Assembly (NCBI GenBank): GCA_003254925.1
Contig: QANZ01022934.1
Span: 38,116-102,115 of the forward strand
Length of the DNA stretch: 64,000 nucleotides
Source: Chamaecrista fasciculata
Lineage: Eukaryota; Streptophyta; Magnoliopsida; Fabales; Fabaceae
Reading direction: 5' to 3'
The notes beneath the pieces are model-generated. The model made no database searches and had not been told where the DNA came from. It worked only from the letters and a program-made list of their open reading frames with translations. Numbering within the stretch: the first letter of the stretch is position 1; each line of letters starts with the position of its first letter. The position numbers and the translations under genes were made by a program. This document shows positions 45,935 through 58,988 of the stretch, piece by piece.

Positions 45935-47954
45935 ATGACATTGACCAAGTTCAACGTGACACTAAGGCATGGTGGTAATATAAGACAAAGAGGAAATTCA
46001 TTAGAATTGTTTTATGAAGGGGGTTATGAGACACATTTCAAGAAGTATGACCAAAATAAGTTGTCCTATTCTGAGTTGAGTAGGTTGTGGCAAAAGTATG
46101 GTTATTGTAAGGAGAGTAAAATGTATGGGTTATCACCTAGTAGGAATCCAAACGATGGGGTTTATCAGTTACGAAATGAGAATGATGTCTTAAGCTGGAT
46201 AAAGTTGCATTGTGACCATGGGAGCTCAAAATTGACTGTATATGTTGAGACATATGTGGAATTTATTGAAGATATAGAGGTTGATGATCCACTTGCTCAA
46301 GATCAACTTGCTCAAGAACCACTTGCTCAAGATCCACCTGCTCAAGATCAACTTGGTCAAGAACCACTTGCTGAAGATCCACATGTTGGAGAAGTTGTAG
46401 ATGGTGAACAATCTGAGGATGCAGAATCTGAGGATGCTTTAGCTCTTGATGACGATGACGAAGATGAGCACACTCAATTTTTGAATCAAAATATCGAACG
46501 TCCAGAAGATGAAGATATATTTGCTTTGGCAAGGGTTCCAGAAGAGGCAGGTCCAAGCCAAGCAAGAAGAGATGCAACAGAGCTTCCTCCTGGATTTGAA
46601 GAGAATCCAGATATTGACTTAAGTAAGTTTAATGAGAATGTAGATGAAGGGAATAAATGTGTAGGTAGCCCACATGGATCGAATGATGGTGATATAGTGC
46701 AGTATCCAGAGTTTAACGAGGAAGTTGACATGGTCAATCCAAGACTAGAGGTTGGCATGGAGTTCACGAATGCAAAAGTGTTCAGGAAAGCATTAATTGA
46801 GTACTGTGTTCAGGAAGGTGTTGATTTCAAATGGAAGAGAAATAAGTCGGATAAATTGTCAGCCTACTGCAAGAATAATGATAAGTGCGGTTGGAGAATA
46901 TATGCCGTAATCAATAGCGTGACAAAGAACTTGCAAATTAGGACCTTCCACCCAAAGTGCATATGTGGAAGGACTTTCGATAATAGCCATGTTAACTCAC
47001 GGTATTTGGCTACAAGGTTTACAAATGAGTTTGAAGATAATCCTGAATGGAAGGTCAATAATGTGAAGAAGGCTATTAGGAAAAAAATTTCAGTCGACAT
47101 ATCTCATAGACAAGCTTACAGAGCGAAAAGAATGGCTAAGGAACAGTTGGAGGGTTCTGAAGCTGCACAATATTCCAAGCTTCGACACTATGCGGAAACA
47201 ATCTTTAAAAGGATTGAGGGGAGTTGTGTGAAGATACAAGGAGATGCTTCAGAAGATGGGGTGACAAGGTGACAGGTGAAACCAAATACCAACGAAGAAT
47301 GAGATTGAAGAAAGAAAAGGTAGTCTCAGTTTAACTTATTTATTTGTTTGAAATATTTTTATCTTATTTGTTAATCTAATTATTGGTTATAGGAGGCTGC
47401 TGCTGTTGCTTCAACTGCCGTTGCTACTTCAACCGCTGCTGCTACTTACAACCAATACACATCCAGCAGCCAACAACCATCTTCCAGCCAAAAACAAATT
47501 GCACCTAAAAAGAGGATGCCTTCTAATTCCGTGCCAACTAAGCCCAAGGATATTCACGGAAGGAGAACAGGAGGAAATCCACCAAAGAAGGTATATTTGC
47601 ATCAATTATACTTTGAATTATATATTGAATTGTTTAACTCATTGTATTGCTGATTTTTTTTTTAATATTCAATTCAGTCTCTTGTATCTGCTAGTCAACT
47701 TGCAAAACAAGTTGAAATCTCGCCAATCAAGGTAGTCAGATTCAGTTCAAGTTTTCACATGCTCTAGTTACTTTTTTTTTGAGTTATGATGATTAGGAAC
47801 CTACATATAGGGCATATTTATATATTTAGTAGTGATCTAATGCATTATTTTCTCTTTTTAGGCCCATATATCTACTAGCCAGCCTATACTCCAATCAACA
47901 GGAAGGGGGGCCGAACAAGGTAGAGCCACGAGTCAACCAAGAAAAGAGCATTGA
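45935..47954 (+). pseudogene. MURA-type MULE transposase, catalytic core deleted
   Basis: The first large exon (45935-47272, 445 aa) begins with a plant MULE N-terminal PB1-like region (MTLTKFNVTLRHGGNIRQRG, GGYETHF), then pentapeptide repeats (AQDPL/AQEPL type, about residues 117-145) and an acidic stretch. The MuDR DNA-binding domain follows (about 270-400: GMEFTNAKVFRKALIEYCVQ, CGWRIYAVI, HPKCICGRTFDNSHVNSRYL). It breaks off after AAQYSKLRHYAETIFKR. The DDE catalytic domain and SWIM zinc finger should follow but are missing. At about 47225-47319 another frame carries RRWGDKVTGETKYQRRMRLK, then exons 47393-47590, 47678-47731 and 47862-47954 (EAAAVASTAVATSTAAATYN, KKRMPSNSVPTKPKDIHGRR, ending PRKEH), the Ala/Ser-rich basic C-terminal tail. 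A deletion of the middle explains both the frame change and the missing domains. Confidence 0.85.
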
Positions 47955-47956
47955 CT

Positions 47957-48290
47957 GTTTTGGGGGTTGTTTTGTAATTTTCTGAATACTTTGGGGATTG
48001 TTATGCAATTTCTGAATGTTTTGGGGGCTGTTTTGTAATTTTCTGAATACTTTGGAGACTGTTATGCAATTTCTGAATGTTTTGGGGGCTGTTTTGTAAT
48101 TTTTTAAATACTTTGGAGACAGTTATGCAATTTTTGAATGTTTTGGGGGCTGTTTTGTAGTTTTCTGAATACTTTGGAGACTATTATGCAATTTCTGAAT
48201 GTTTTGGGGGTTGTTTTATAATTTTTTGAATACTTTGGAGACTGTTATGCAATTTCTGAATGTTTTGGGGGCTGTTCTGTAATTTTCTGG
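47957..48290 (+). repeat. 61-bp minisatellite, ~5.5 copies
   Basis: Unit begins 'tgttttgggggctgttttgt' and includes 'gaatactttggagactgtta'. Copies follow at about 61-base steps with few changes. It lies just 3' of the transposase stop, so it would fall in the 3'UTR of any transcript. Confidence 0.9.
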
Positions 48291-48319
48291 CTGATTTTGG
48301 GACTGTTCTGTAATTTTTT

Positions 48320-50924
48320 GTACCATTTTGAAATTATCCCCCTTTTTTACATACATGATATCAGTATATTTGATCCAAATTTTCTCATGAGATGATTATG
48401 ATTGAAGTTGAATAGTAAATGTTAGCTTCTTATTTTGATACTCCAATGACATGATTTTGTTCTAAAAAGGGCACTGTACTACTCAACGTGGCTTTTAATG
48501 GACAAGGAGATCATTTGGTTACACCACCTTCATCTTCATATTATTACCATTTTCATAGTTCCTCATGTACTGCAAGATTTTTGACCATATCAGAACCATT
48601 TTTAACTATAATAACACTTTCTTATATATTGAATTACCATATCATATTATATTTGCCATAGTATTTGCCAGATTATAGAACTGTAATAACACTTTCTTAT
48701 ATAATTTTGCAACTCAAAATAATCTAGTACAACAAATACACAAAATCTAGTATATATAAAAATGTTGTTACACTATCCAATACAATTATGTTGATACTAG
48801 CAACTTGCTTTATATGAATCAAAAATTGAAGCCTAACAAAGTCATCATCTACAATTTCATCTGCCTCTTCTTGCACTTTAACCACAACATTTCACGAAAT
48901 TGGCTCTTAATCAGTTTGTATGTCCTAGAAGTATAAATGAAATTGGCTCTTGATCTTTTTAAATGTAACCTGATACAAAAAAAGAAAAAAAATTAGTTAA
49001 CATTCACATTTTATAAAGTAGGAACTTGGCTCTTCTTGCTCTTGTTGCTCTTGATTATATGTAGGAACTGCATACTTAAAGTAGAAAACAATGCATATTA
49101 ACTGTCATTAGAAAACTAGTAGAAAGTGAAGCATGTGCAAGCGACAAAAGTAGATTAACTGTCATTGCAAAGAGCCAAAGCTCGCCATTTTAAACAATAT
49201 AACATCTAAGTAAATGTCACAAGTCAAATTGAACAATAGTCTGACTCTGTCTGAGTTACAAACAGAATTTTCAGCAAATCTTACAATAAACAAACAATGA
49301 ACAACACTGACGAATGTCAAAACTCAGAAGAAATGTATGATCAGATTAAACGCATAAACCCCTAAAATATCTGAAGTCCATAAATGAAAAGATCTTGCAG
49401 ATGTTAAGGTCTAGCAAGATCACTGAAATTTCTGTTTGAACTCCAAGGAACAAGCATGTCCACGCGTCATATTCATCTCTGCAAATCTTTAGCACAAAGG
49501 GAGAAATTGAAATTAACATATAAGAATATTGCACTATTCAAGTGTATGCATGAAGGTTCTAAGTTTTTTCATGCAAGCAAGCATATGGCAGTCTGCATCA
49601 AAACTGATTGTGTTCTGAGTAACTCAACAAACATATTAACAACCACCACCACCACGCCATCCCAAAAAATACAAAATAAAAAGTAAAATGCAAGGAATTC
49701 AACCTGTCACAAATAGCTATGATATGGACTGATGAAGATGGACTATATCTGAAAGAAAACAGGATTAAAATTATATTAATTCTGCACAAAGATATGTTAT
49801 CTCATGATTCTATCTCCATTTTTTTCTCTGTTTGCTTCAAAAACTCAACATAGTGGATAAATAAATGGGGACAAAAAAAGAAATAAAGAATCAAAAATTC
49901 GAATGGGAAGGATCACCTCTTTCTCTATATTTAGTCATGCTTTTAGTAAGGAAGAAATGATTGATTAAGCCAGAGTGCAAAACTACTTTCTCAATTATGT
50001 CCAAAAGAGTGGAATATAACACAATTTTGACCCGTCATAATATTACATAAACTCCACACTTAATCCATCAAATGTATAATATATACCAACAAAAATGAAA
50101 TATCATAGTTTCCTTCCCCCTCTACCCAGAAGAGCATAGACTATCCATAGTTCAGAGACTTGTTTTCCATTCAAATTTTTCAGCAACATGCCCTATAATT
50201 GGAAATGGAGATTAAAGATAAGGTACCTCTGCAAGATCTTTTCCAGTAATTACACCAATCCTCTGCAAAACCTGGGACAAAATTGGAGATTCCAGATGGA
50301 GTAGTGATTGAGAATAAGGTAAATTACTGCAATTTTAGTATGAATTTTCCAGTTTCTTTTTACCATGAGAGTTCCCTTAAGCCTAACAGCAGAAATCTAG
50401 AAAAACCGTTAACAAAAAACTATGAGAGCCGAATTTCATAAGAAAATTTGACAAATTAAATCGCTATAGATTAAATCCCCAACAGGAGAAATCTCAAGCA
50501 ATTCAACGCGTTAAAGTAGAAGAAAATATTATACCTTTGCGAATCAAATCAAAGGAAGAAGATGGAAGGGAAATTGAAGGACAATCCGATGAAAATGACG
50601 CACTAGACATGAGTTTAGGGATTTGAAGGTTTATGGTTTGATGGTGGAGGAAAAAGATTCGGGTTCGTCGGCAAGGAGGGAGGAATTTAGGGTTTAGGGT
50701 TTCAATTTGAAGTGTGAATTGCTAAATTGATTCGCGAAAATGAGAAGATTTTGATTTTCGATTTCGAGTGGCAATGTCAATCGCGAACTGAAATCGTGAA
50801 TGGTGAAACTGAAATCGCTAAACGGAATGATGGACGAACATGAGCGAATGGAAGATGAGCGAATTGGAGTGTGCATCGTGATTTTCTTTTTGATTTCAGA
50901 GTGTGAAGAATGAAGCAAAGAGAG
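48320..50924 (-). other. Right half of the MULE, no recognised gene
   Basis: On the minus strand, short candidate exons with splice-like borders occur, for example RIGVITGKDLAE (about 50270-50230, preceded by 'ttttgcag' and followed by 'gtacc') and RDEYDAWTCLFLGVQTEISV (about 49475-49415). They could belong to a second gene transcribed from the right TIR, as in MuDR, or to captured host exons. I do not recognise the protein and none forms a long frame. Confidence 0.35.
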
Positions 50925-51216
50925 GTTTCTGGTGAAGATGATGAAACGCTAAGTACGCACGCGAAGTCTTAATCGCTAATGAAGAATGAATTAAGTTGAT
51001 TTTATGTTTTTGGTCCTTGAATGAAGTTTGTTTTTCTTTTTGGTCCCCTGTGAAACGCACGTGCGCCTCCCACGTTAAAATTTGACGGAAATTTTCAATT
51101 GGGTACCAAAGTGGATAACAGTTTAAAGGACAGGGTACCAAAGTGGCAATTTTGAAACAACAGGGTACCAAAGTGGTACAGGTCAATAGGACAGGGTACC
51201 AAAGTGGATTTTACCC
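50925..51216 (-). repeat. Right TIR of the 6.2-kb MULE
   Basis: Inverted partner of 44988-45280; see that entry. Confidence 0.9.
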
Positions 51217-51268
51217 AAAAAAAATCAAGTCTTTGAAATTCAAAATAAATAAAAGTAGAAATAATTGG

Positions 51269-51640
51269 AAAAAGAGATCAAATGTCTTTATATAACTAAC
51301 ATATATTATTTAGCTACTTAATTTGATAAAAAATATGATCAGTAATTTCTCCTCACGTTTCTATAAGATGATATGACTCATGATAGTTTGCACAAAATTA
51401 AATCGAAAGATATATTGAAGATAATTCTATGATCTTAGTGCCCATATATATAAGAAAAAGAGATCAAATGTCTTTATATAACTAACATATATTATTTAGC
51501 TACTTAATTTGATAAAAAATATGATAAGTAATTTCTCCTCACGTTTCTATAAGATGATATGACTCATGATAGTTTGCACAAAATTAAATCGAAAGATATA
51601 TTGAAGATAATTCTATGATCTTAGTGCCCATATATATAAG
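51269..51640 (+). repeat. 186-bp tandem duplication, two copies
   Basis: Copies 51269-51454 and 51455-51640 are nearly identical (one difference seen: 'tatgatcagtaat' versus 'tatgataagtaat'). Starts 'aaaaagagatcaaatgtc', ends 'cccatatatataag'. Recent event or assembly duplication. Confidence 0.9.
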
Positions 51641-51644
51641 AAAA

Positions 51645-53949
51645 TTGAAATCTTTGTTTACTCTAAATTTATTTTGAGATTCAAAGTAATATATGGATGC
51701 ATAAAAATGCTATATAAGATTATTGAAACTCATTTGCAATAGCATGATTAATAAACACTCCTCTAGTTACGTGCTTTCAGTTCTATTGATAATATGCATG
51801 CAGTAATCTAATTCTTGATTGGTTATTGTTGCTTTAGAAATTTCTTTATTTGGTTTTTGATTGGTCTAAACTTTAAAACTCAGTAAAATTTTAATTGAAT
51901 TTTTTTCTTTTATGGAAAATTAAAAAAGAATTCAATACTGAAATAAAATTTGAGATCATTATATGGTCTAAAATGCTGAATATGACAATTAACATTTAAA
52001 ATTCGCATTTATGCTAATTTTTAAAATATTTGAAAATTTTGTTTACAGCATCAAATAATATGTCCATAATAAATTAAATACGATCCTTGTTAATTTGTCT
52101 AATTAAAACAAATAAATTGTTATCAAATAATAAATCAAACAATATGTATATGCTTATATATATAATAAATCAATAAAAATAAAAACATTTCTATATATAT
52201 TTTTTAAATTAATTTATTTTTAAAAGTTAAACAGAAGTATTTAAAATTTATATATATAAAAAGCCAACTATTATTTAAAGGTACTCTAGTATTTGGGTAA
52301 ATGCTTATCTTACCCAAATGAGATACTATTAATTCATTGCTTAGTTGATCATTGGTAGATGCAATGTCGGAAATGTCCTTGCCTCAAATTTGCCACATCA
52401 GTTACTTTGTGGTTTAATTATTCATTGGCCTTCATAAGTTCCATCACTTTTTATAAATTAAAAGAGGCAAAATAATGAACATATATAATAATAAAAAATA
52501 GAAAGCGATTAATAGCATTTACATTATAAACAATTTTAGTTGTAAAGAACATATGGATGTCCTATATTGATCAATTTACATTAGTTGATCAATTTTAGTT
52601 GACATGGCTTAGTAAATTTAATGACATGGCTGCATAGATAATTCCTATTGGTCGTGACCATGTCTAGGTGGCATGCAATGAGTTATGCAGTTCCTTTTTA
52701 GCTTCATACAGTATAGATTTTTTACAAATAAATGTACGAAGCTGCATTTTATTACTCTGCTATGTGTTAAGGAGTCTAAATCTTCTAAAGTACTTTAAAG
52801 TGAAGTGTATTATATTTTCAAAACAAAAAAAATTACACAAAATGTATTTTTTTCACGAGGAAAAAAATTTATATTTTCAAAGCACTTTACCTTAAAAATG
52901 GTATATGTTACATTTTTATTATTATTACTATGTGTTTTGTGAAAGACCATAAAGAAGAATTGCATAGAATGACTATATAAGATTCAGTCACATAATGTCA
53001 AAAGAAAAAACATGCAAAGATTAATTCTATAAAAGCCTCTAGCTCTTAGTCATTTGATTGCATGTTTTTAGATCTTTATATGACTGAGGCCTGGTTAACC
53101 ATTCTTGTGAGTCTGGATGTCAATTGGAGACTATATGAAACGAGAAAGTATGAAAGCACGCCAAAATTTCTCCGACGACAGCTGTCAAAGTTAAAACTTC
53201 TTCTATGTCTTATTATGTTAGTATTTTTAGTTGTAATCAATCTTATTCTAGTTTTTCTGTGACGATGATAGAGGTCCAAGGACTAATTGCTTCCTCTAGT
53301 GTAGATACAAGCAAGTTTAATTGTGGGTCCATTCAGTGGGTAACTCATTTAACTTGTATTCGAGGCTTTGATCCTCGGAGTTTTGTGTTTTTTCACCGTT
53401 TTTATCTTAATAAAAAAAAACTTTGTGTGACAATTATCAAATCAAATATTCTACCATAGTACCATCATTTCAAAAATAAAATTATAAATTTCAAAACAAC
53501 TCAATAATTAAAATTTTTAATTTAAATTTTAATTCTGATATATAAAACAACCCTATTCTGTTGATTTTTCCCCAACTCCATTTTTTCACCTTATCTATGA
53601 GGTTCACATATGTAGAACTAATAATATTACTCTCCCCTTTCACGAAAAAAAAAAACATACGTAGAACTATAATATAATTCATGCCTGTGTACATCTGGGT
53701 GATGGAATGAATAATTCTAGCTATATTATTAAAATTAATAAACAAAGGGAAAAAATTCATATGTCAGTGATTTTGAGGAATAAGGAATGGTTTATAATGT
53801 TATACAACGACAAAATATCCAAAATAAATAATTTATAAAATAAAACAGACTATGAAACAACATGTTGCTTACGTACATGCAAGTAACACCTACCGTTACT
53901 ACTAATTAAAAAAAAGGTAATACCTACCATTAAAAAACTAAAATATAAA
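51645..53949. other. AT-rich intergenic, no gene
   Basis: No convincing gene. A moderately GC-rich stretch at 53050-53425 ends in 'ttttatcttaat' plus an A-run (53412-53420) on the + strand and may be a retroposed or SINE-like piece. Frames there show no known domain. Confidence 0.4.
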
Positions 53950-54775
53950 AACGCCAAAATCAAATTTTGGTTCCTAATATTTACTAAAAATTCCATTTTG
54001 GTCCCTAATTTGTTTTCTATTCTGTTTTGGTCTCTAATGTTTTACGAAAGTTTTCTTTTGGTCCCTAACTATTGAATAGGTTCATATCTCTCTCGTTTCA
54101 AATTTAAATGTGATAAAATCTAAGTTATGAGTTGCATTTGATGAGTTATTTTTTTGCTCAATATGAGTCGTTGACAAACGAGATCAAATCAGGTATGAAA
54201 CTAAGTTTAAAAGTGGGCCACTTATTTCATGAAGTGGGTCATATCTCTCTCGTTTTATGTCCAAATGTAACGAAATCAGAACTACCAATTATTCTTAATG
54301 AGTTCTTTTATGTCTAGTTGGAACAGTTGACAAACGATGTCAAATAGTACTCTAAAAGCTAGTACTAATAATGTTTTGACGAAACTCACTTTCGTTTACC
54401 AACGTTCCCAATTGGATAGAGAAAGAACTCATCAAGAGTAACTCTTAGCTCAAATGCTGTTGCATTTGAACTAGAAATGAGAGAGATATGACTAATTTCA
54501 TGAAATAAGCGATCCACTTTAAGCCCAATTAAATACTCCTATTTGACCTATTTTTTAATGGGTCCAATTGGGAATAAACTCATCAAAAGTAACTCGTAAT
54601 TTTGATTTCATCACATTTGAACTTGAAATGAAAAAGGTATGATCATGTTTAGTAGTTAGAGACTAATTGTGAAACTTATTAAAAACCACAACAAAATTGT
54701 TAGAAAATGTTAAGGACTGAAATAAAATTTAGGATAAATGTTAAGAATCAAAATAGCATAAAAATAATTATGAAT
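53950..54775. mobile_element. Fold-back element, ~0.8 kb
   Basis: Left arm 'attccattttggtccctaat' and 'ttcatatctctctcgtttca'. Right arm has 'aatgagagagatatgacta', 'cttgaaatgaaaaaggtatg' and 'gttaaggactgaaataaaat'. An internal direct repeat 'catatctctctcgttt' occurs twice (54093; 54241). Exact ends were not resolved. Confidence 0.5.
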
Positions 54776-56651
54776 ATAAAAAAGAGGCTGCCACTTGCTC
54801 AGCTTTTTGTGAATAGTAAGAATGGTAATTACAAGTGAAGACAGTGATAGCAAAATTTCCACGTATGGTAAGAACATGCTTAATATATTAATATATTGAG
54901 ATTAACTATATATTATGAATATAATACACAAGTTGAAGTTTTGAACACCTTTCAATCTTCGGATTCTTTTTTTAAATTAATGCATATAATCATTCAAAAA
55001 AATAAATAAAACAACAAGTGTGAAAGGAACCTATAATTTGTTTTATCATGTGCTGACGATGTGGAATTTAAATATTTAATAGTGACACAAGAAAGAAAGG
55101 ATGATGACATATAATTTTATTTTAATATGTGGGTCATTTGGTAACATGCACCATCACATAGTATGAGAAAATAAGAAAACTAATTATTCTGTACTTCAAA
55201 CGAAAACAAAACAAAATAAAAACAGCTAAGCAATCCATTTGGTTGATTATACCACTACCAGTAATATCACTTCAGTCTTTAATTTTCTAAAGTGTCTGAT
55301 TTTATTCATGTAAATTTATAATTTGTTATAAGTTAATATCTTTATAAGCATTCTAGCTAGCCATGCATAACCCAGTTTCTTAAAAGATTAATACATCATA
55401 AATTTTTTAAAATTTAATCAAATATTTAAAATATTCAAAAATTAAAATAACAAGTTAACAATTGTATCATCTAAAAATTATATTGATATTTGATTTAATT
55501 CATAATTAAAAAAATTAAATTTAACCATTATAGTTTACCTTTTTCTTTTTCAAATGCATTAGTGGTAGCTCTAAAATGTATATCGTTTTGATTGTTCATT
55601 AATTAAATATGTATTTTACTATTTCAAATATTGAGTTATTAGCTCGATGTTCTTTAAAGACAAAATTATTAATTTACTCTATGACCAAATGTAAACTCAA
55701 GACTTTACCTATATATTAAAATTAAACTTTTTTTCATTTTAATAATTTATGTTTGGAAAAAGAGAGAGAGGAGAGAGAGAGATGAAAAGAGAGAAAACTA
55801 TATAAATACTGTATTATAGCCCATTGACATTTCAAAAAAAAAGTTTTAATGTCAATTTAATTAGGAAATTAGAAAAGCTAATGAAGATAGATTAAAGATC
55901 AATTTTGAAACATCAGTCAAATATAAAAATAAAATTAATTATATTTAAACGAAAAAGATGAAAGATTAAAATGAAATTTAATTACTTTGAATATAAATTA
56001 TCAGAATGAGATTTCCATATTTCTTAATTTTTTTTCTTCTACTGCCTTTACTAGCAATTTTTCTTTTTCTTTCTTCTCCAGTTCTTCTAATTTTCTCATT
56101 TTTTTAATTAAATAAATCATGTTTTTCATAAAGTAAAGTCGATATTATATTTAATATTCGAGAAGTTTTTTTTTTTTTTGCCTGAATATTCGAGAAGATT
56201 AAATTAAAGGACGCTTTGCGACACTTGCAAGCTACTAGAAATAATGATTGAGGATGAAGAGTCACTTACAATTTTAAACTTGCGACACTTGCGACACGAC
56301 TCGTATCTAAAATATAAATAACTTATTTTTTCTTCATTCATATTTTATGTTTAAATCCTTGTTTTAAATTTTCAATTTCTAGCTTTATATTTTTTATTTT
56401 AAGAGTCCCCTATATATTTACAAAAACTTCAAGATCTTTTTACTATAAATGATATAGCAAAAATATATAGAGAGAAGTTAAGTGTTGAAACAATTTAGCT
56501 CTCAACTGTTAAATTTATCTTTTTATAATCTTGATACCTGTGTAAATCAAATTTTCACTAATCTCAAAACTACAAAAAAAATTAAGAAAAAATAAATCGA
56601 GTTTCTTTAAAAAAAATTTCATCTCTAGTAAACTAAAGATAAGTTCCTAAA
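54776..56651. other. AT-rich intergenic, no gene
   Basis: Very AT-rich; contains a GA microsatellite ('gagagagaggagagagagag', 55762). No coding region seen. Confidence 0.45.
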
Positions 56652-57382
56652 GAGGCGTTTGGCATACGGATTATTTTTCATTCCCGGGAATCACATGCTC
56701 AGGAATGTGATTCCCAAGAATAAGATTCCCAGGATTATAAGAATGTCTGTTTGGATGAGTTAAAATAATCTTAGGTTTATTTTGCAATATTCTCAGGAAT
56801 GTTACAATCTTTAGTTTGGTTCAACTTTGATATTCTTGGAAATGTTTAATACTTTTACAAATTACGCCCTTGACTTTTTATTCTCAACTAATAGTATATC
56901 AAATGTAGAAATTGTTCAAAACAGTTAATGAGAAAAATACTATATCATAAAGAAATAATTATGTCATACGAAAGCAATGAAATATATATATATATATAAG
57001 CATACGAAAGCAATATTATATTTATCAGCAAGAAGAGATGAAAAGTGACAAACCTGATAAATTTTTTCTGCACTTCAAGGTGGTAGAGAGTTGTAGAATG
57101 ACAAAGATGAAAAGTGGCAAGGGTTTGTAGAGAAAGAATTAATTAAGGGAAATTAATTAGGGGTAATAAAGTCATTTTAGATGGGAAAAAATAATCTCAT
57201 GTCATCGGATTAAACTAATCCCACCCCATAGGGTGTGATTAAAAAATAGCTATTTTAGGAAATTATGCTATTTCTGGGAATACAATATTCCCGAAATTAA
57301 TTTTCCAATCAGCGTACCAAACGCTCTAGTCCGGAGCTCATAATACCGAGACTATTTTTCTAATCTGTGTACCAAACGCCTC
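56652..57382. mobile_element. MITE, 731 bp, with GAGGCGTTTGG ends
   Basis: Left end GAGGCGTTTGGCATACGGAT; right end on the other strand GAGGCGTTTGGTACACAGAT. Flanked by CTAAA on both sides (56647-56651; 57383-57387). Internal 'attcccgggaatcac' and 'ggaatgtgattccc' motifs are self-complementary. A fragment of the same family lies at 41963-42220. The superfamily is not assigned; the 5-bp flanking repeat may be part of a longer decayed one. Confidence 0.75.
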
Positions 57383-57495
57383 CTAAACTCTTTCAATTCA
57401 AAAGTAAATAAAATCAAGTAATGGATTAATAATTTACTTTTGAAAAATAACAGTTATTTCAATTTAGTTTTAAATTTGTGAAATTACAAAAGTTA

Positions 57496-57821
57496 GACAA
57501 AAGTATTATTGGTATTCCCAAAGTATGCAGTTATTTTTAGTTATACCCCGAAAGTTTTTATTAGTCAATTGTACCTCCAAGTATGAGGTCAGTTTCAATT
57601 ATAAACTTAAAGTTTTTTTTAGTCAATTATACCCCTAATTTTTCACATTTGAGTCAATTGTGCTAAAAAAAATATTGGGGGTATAATTGACTAGAAAAAA
57701 AATGTTTGGGGTATAACTGAAACTGACCCCATACTTTGAGAGTATAATTGACAAAAAATAAACTTTGAGGATACAACTAAAAATGATCGCATACTTTAAA
57801 AGTATAGAAAATACTTTTGTC
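57496..57821. mobile_element. MULE-MITE, 326 bp
   Basis: Ends GACAAAAGTATT... and ...AATACTTTTGTC, with further inverted 'gtatgcagttatttttagtt' / 'aactaaaaatgatcgcatac' arms. The 9-bp target duplication matches at 8 of 9 positions (CAAAAGTTA, 57487-57495; TAAAAGTTA, 57822-57830). Confidence 0.78.
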
Positions 57822-57879
57822 TAAAAGTTAATACCCAAGAAGAAAGAATAAAATTGTAGCACAAACATTAAAAATAAAA

Positions 57880-58943
57880 GGATAAATTACAAATTAGGTA
57901 CCTGTGGTTAGGTCGAATCTCACATCACTGTTGTATGGTTTAAAAAATCTCACTTTTGGTACCTGAGGCATGCATCGTTTAGCGATTAGGGTACATGTGG
58001 TTTTGTTCCATCAATTTTAACGGTAAATGTTGACGTGGCACTCACATGACTCAGTAAAAAGTCAAATTTCGGTCCATAAACTATGGGATGAGTTTCATTT
58101 TGGTCTTAAAACTATTTTTTATTTCATTTTGGTCCTCAAACTTTCATATTTGTTCTGTTTTTGTCCCAAAATGTTATTTCATATGATTTACGCCGTTATT
58201 TCTACCCTAAATAATTAAGATGAATCATTTCTCTTTCAAATGTAAGAGTGGTCACAAGCTGAGTTAGGTCGAACCTAAGACCCGACCCGGTTAGACTCGG
58301 ACCGGGCCATCGGGTCTGACCGAGCCAAACTAGACTACTTTATTTATTAAAAAAAATCATATTTTTTATTTAACCCATTTATTTATTTTATGTATTTTTT
58401 TTTTATATTTTTGTTCACCTCTACTCAAATACGTAATAATAAGTGAGTTGACAAATAACGGAAGAGAAATTTTCATTCTTAGTTACAAATTAGAAATAAA
58501 TTTATGGTTGATTTTTATCTCTAATTTATGACTAAGAATAACGATAAAAATTTCGATAAAATCATATTTTGGAGATCAAAACGAAAAAAATGTGAAAGTT
58601 TGAGGACAAAAATGAACAAATTATAGCTTTTATGACCAAAATGAAACTTACCCCATAGTTTGAGAACTAAAAATGAGATTTTAACCTTGAAGTGGAAACC
58701 AATGACTAAGATGCAAGAGAAACCAACGATTAAGATGCAATAGAAATCGAAGGCTAAAATGCATTGAAAATCGGTAGCTAAGATTGTGTCACGTCAGTAT
58801 TTTCCCATAAAATTAACGGAAAAGAAACACAAGTAGCCTAATTGCTAAACGACACATATCTCAACTATCTAAAGTGAAACAATTCAAACCACATGAATGT
58901 AATGTGAGATTCGATTTAACCGCGTGTACCTAATTTATAATTC
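57880..58943. mobile_element. MULE-like inverted-repeat element, ~1.06 kb
   Basis: Left arm 'caaattaggtacctgtggtt' and 'gtcgaatctcacatcac'; right end on the other strand 'taaattaggtacacgcggtt' and 'atcgaatctcacattac'. Flanks are A-rich, so the target duplication is unclear. The interior contains 'gacccgacccggttagactc' (58281), possibly part of another element nested inside. Confidence 0.65.
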
Positions 58944-58988
58944 AAGCAAAAAAAAAAAAAAATAGTCGTCCAACCGGAGGAGATTAAC

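Larger units (their letters stand above)
44988..51216. mobile_element. Mutator-like element (MULE), 6.2 kb, long TIRs
   Basis: Terminal inverted repeats start GGGTAAAATCCACTTTGGTA at both ends and stay highly similar for about 290 bp (44988-45280; about 50925-51216). The flanks are A-runs (44979-44987 and 51217-51224), giving an 8-bp A-only match that suits a MULE target duplication but is weak because of low complexity. Inside are a MURA-type transposase remnant on the + strand, a 61-bp minisatellite, and a right half with no recognised gene. The element lacks the transposase catalytic core, so it is probably non-autonomous. Confidence 0.9.

Noticed and set aside
46226-47100. Minus-strand open frames within the MULE transposase exon
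   Set aside because: Composition mirrors the sense pentapeptide and acidic repeats; no homology.
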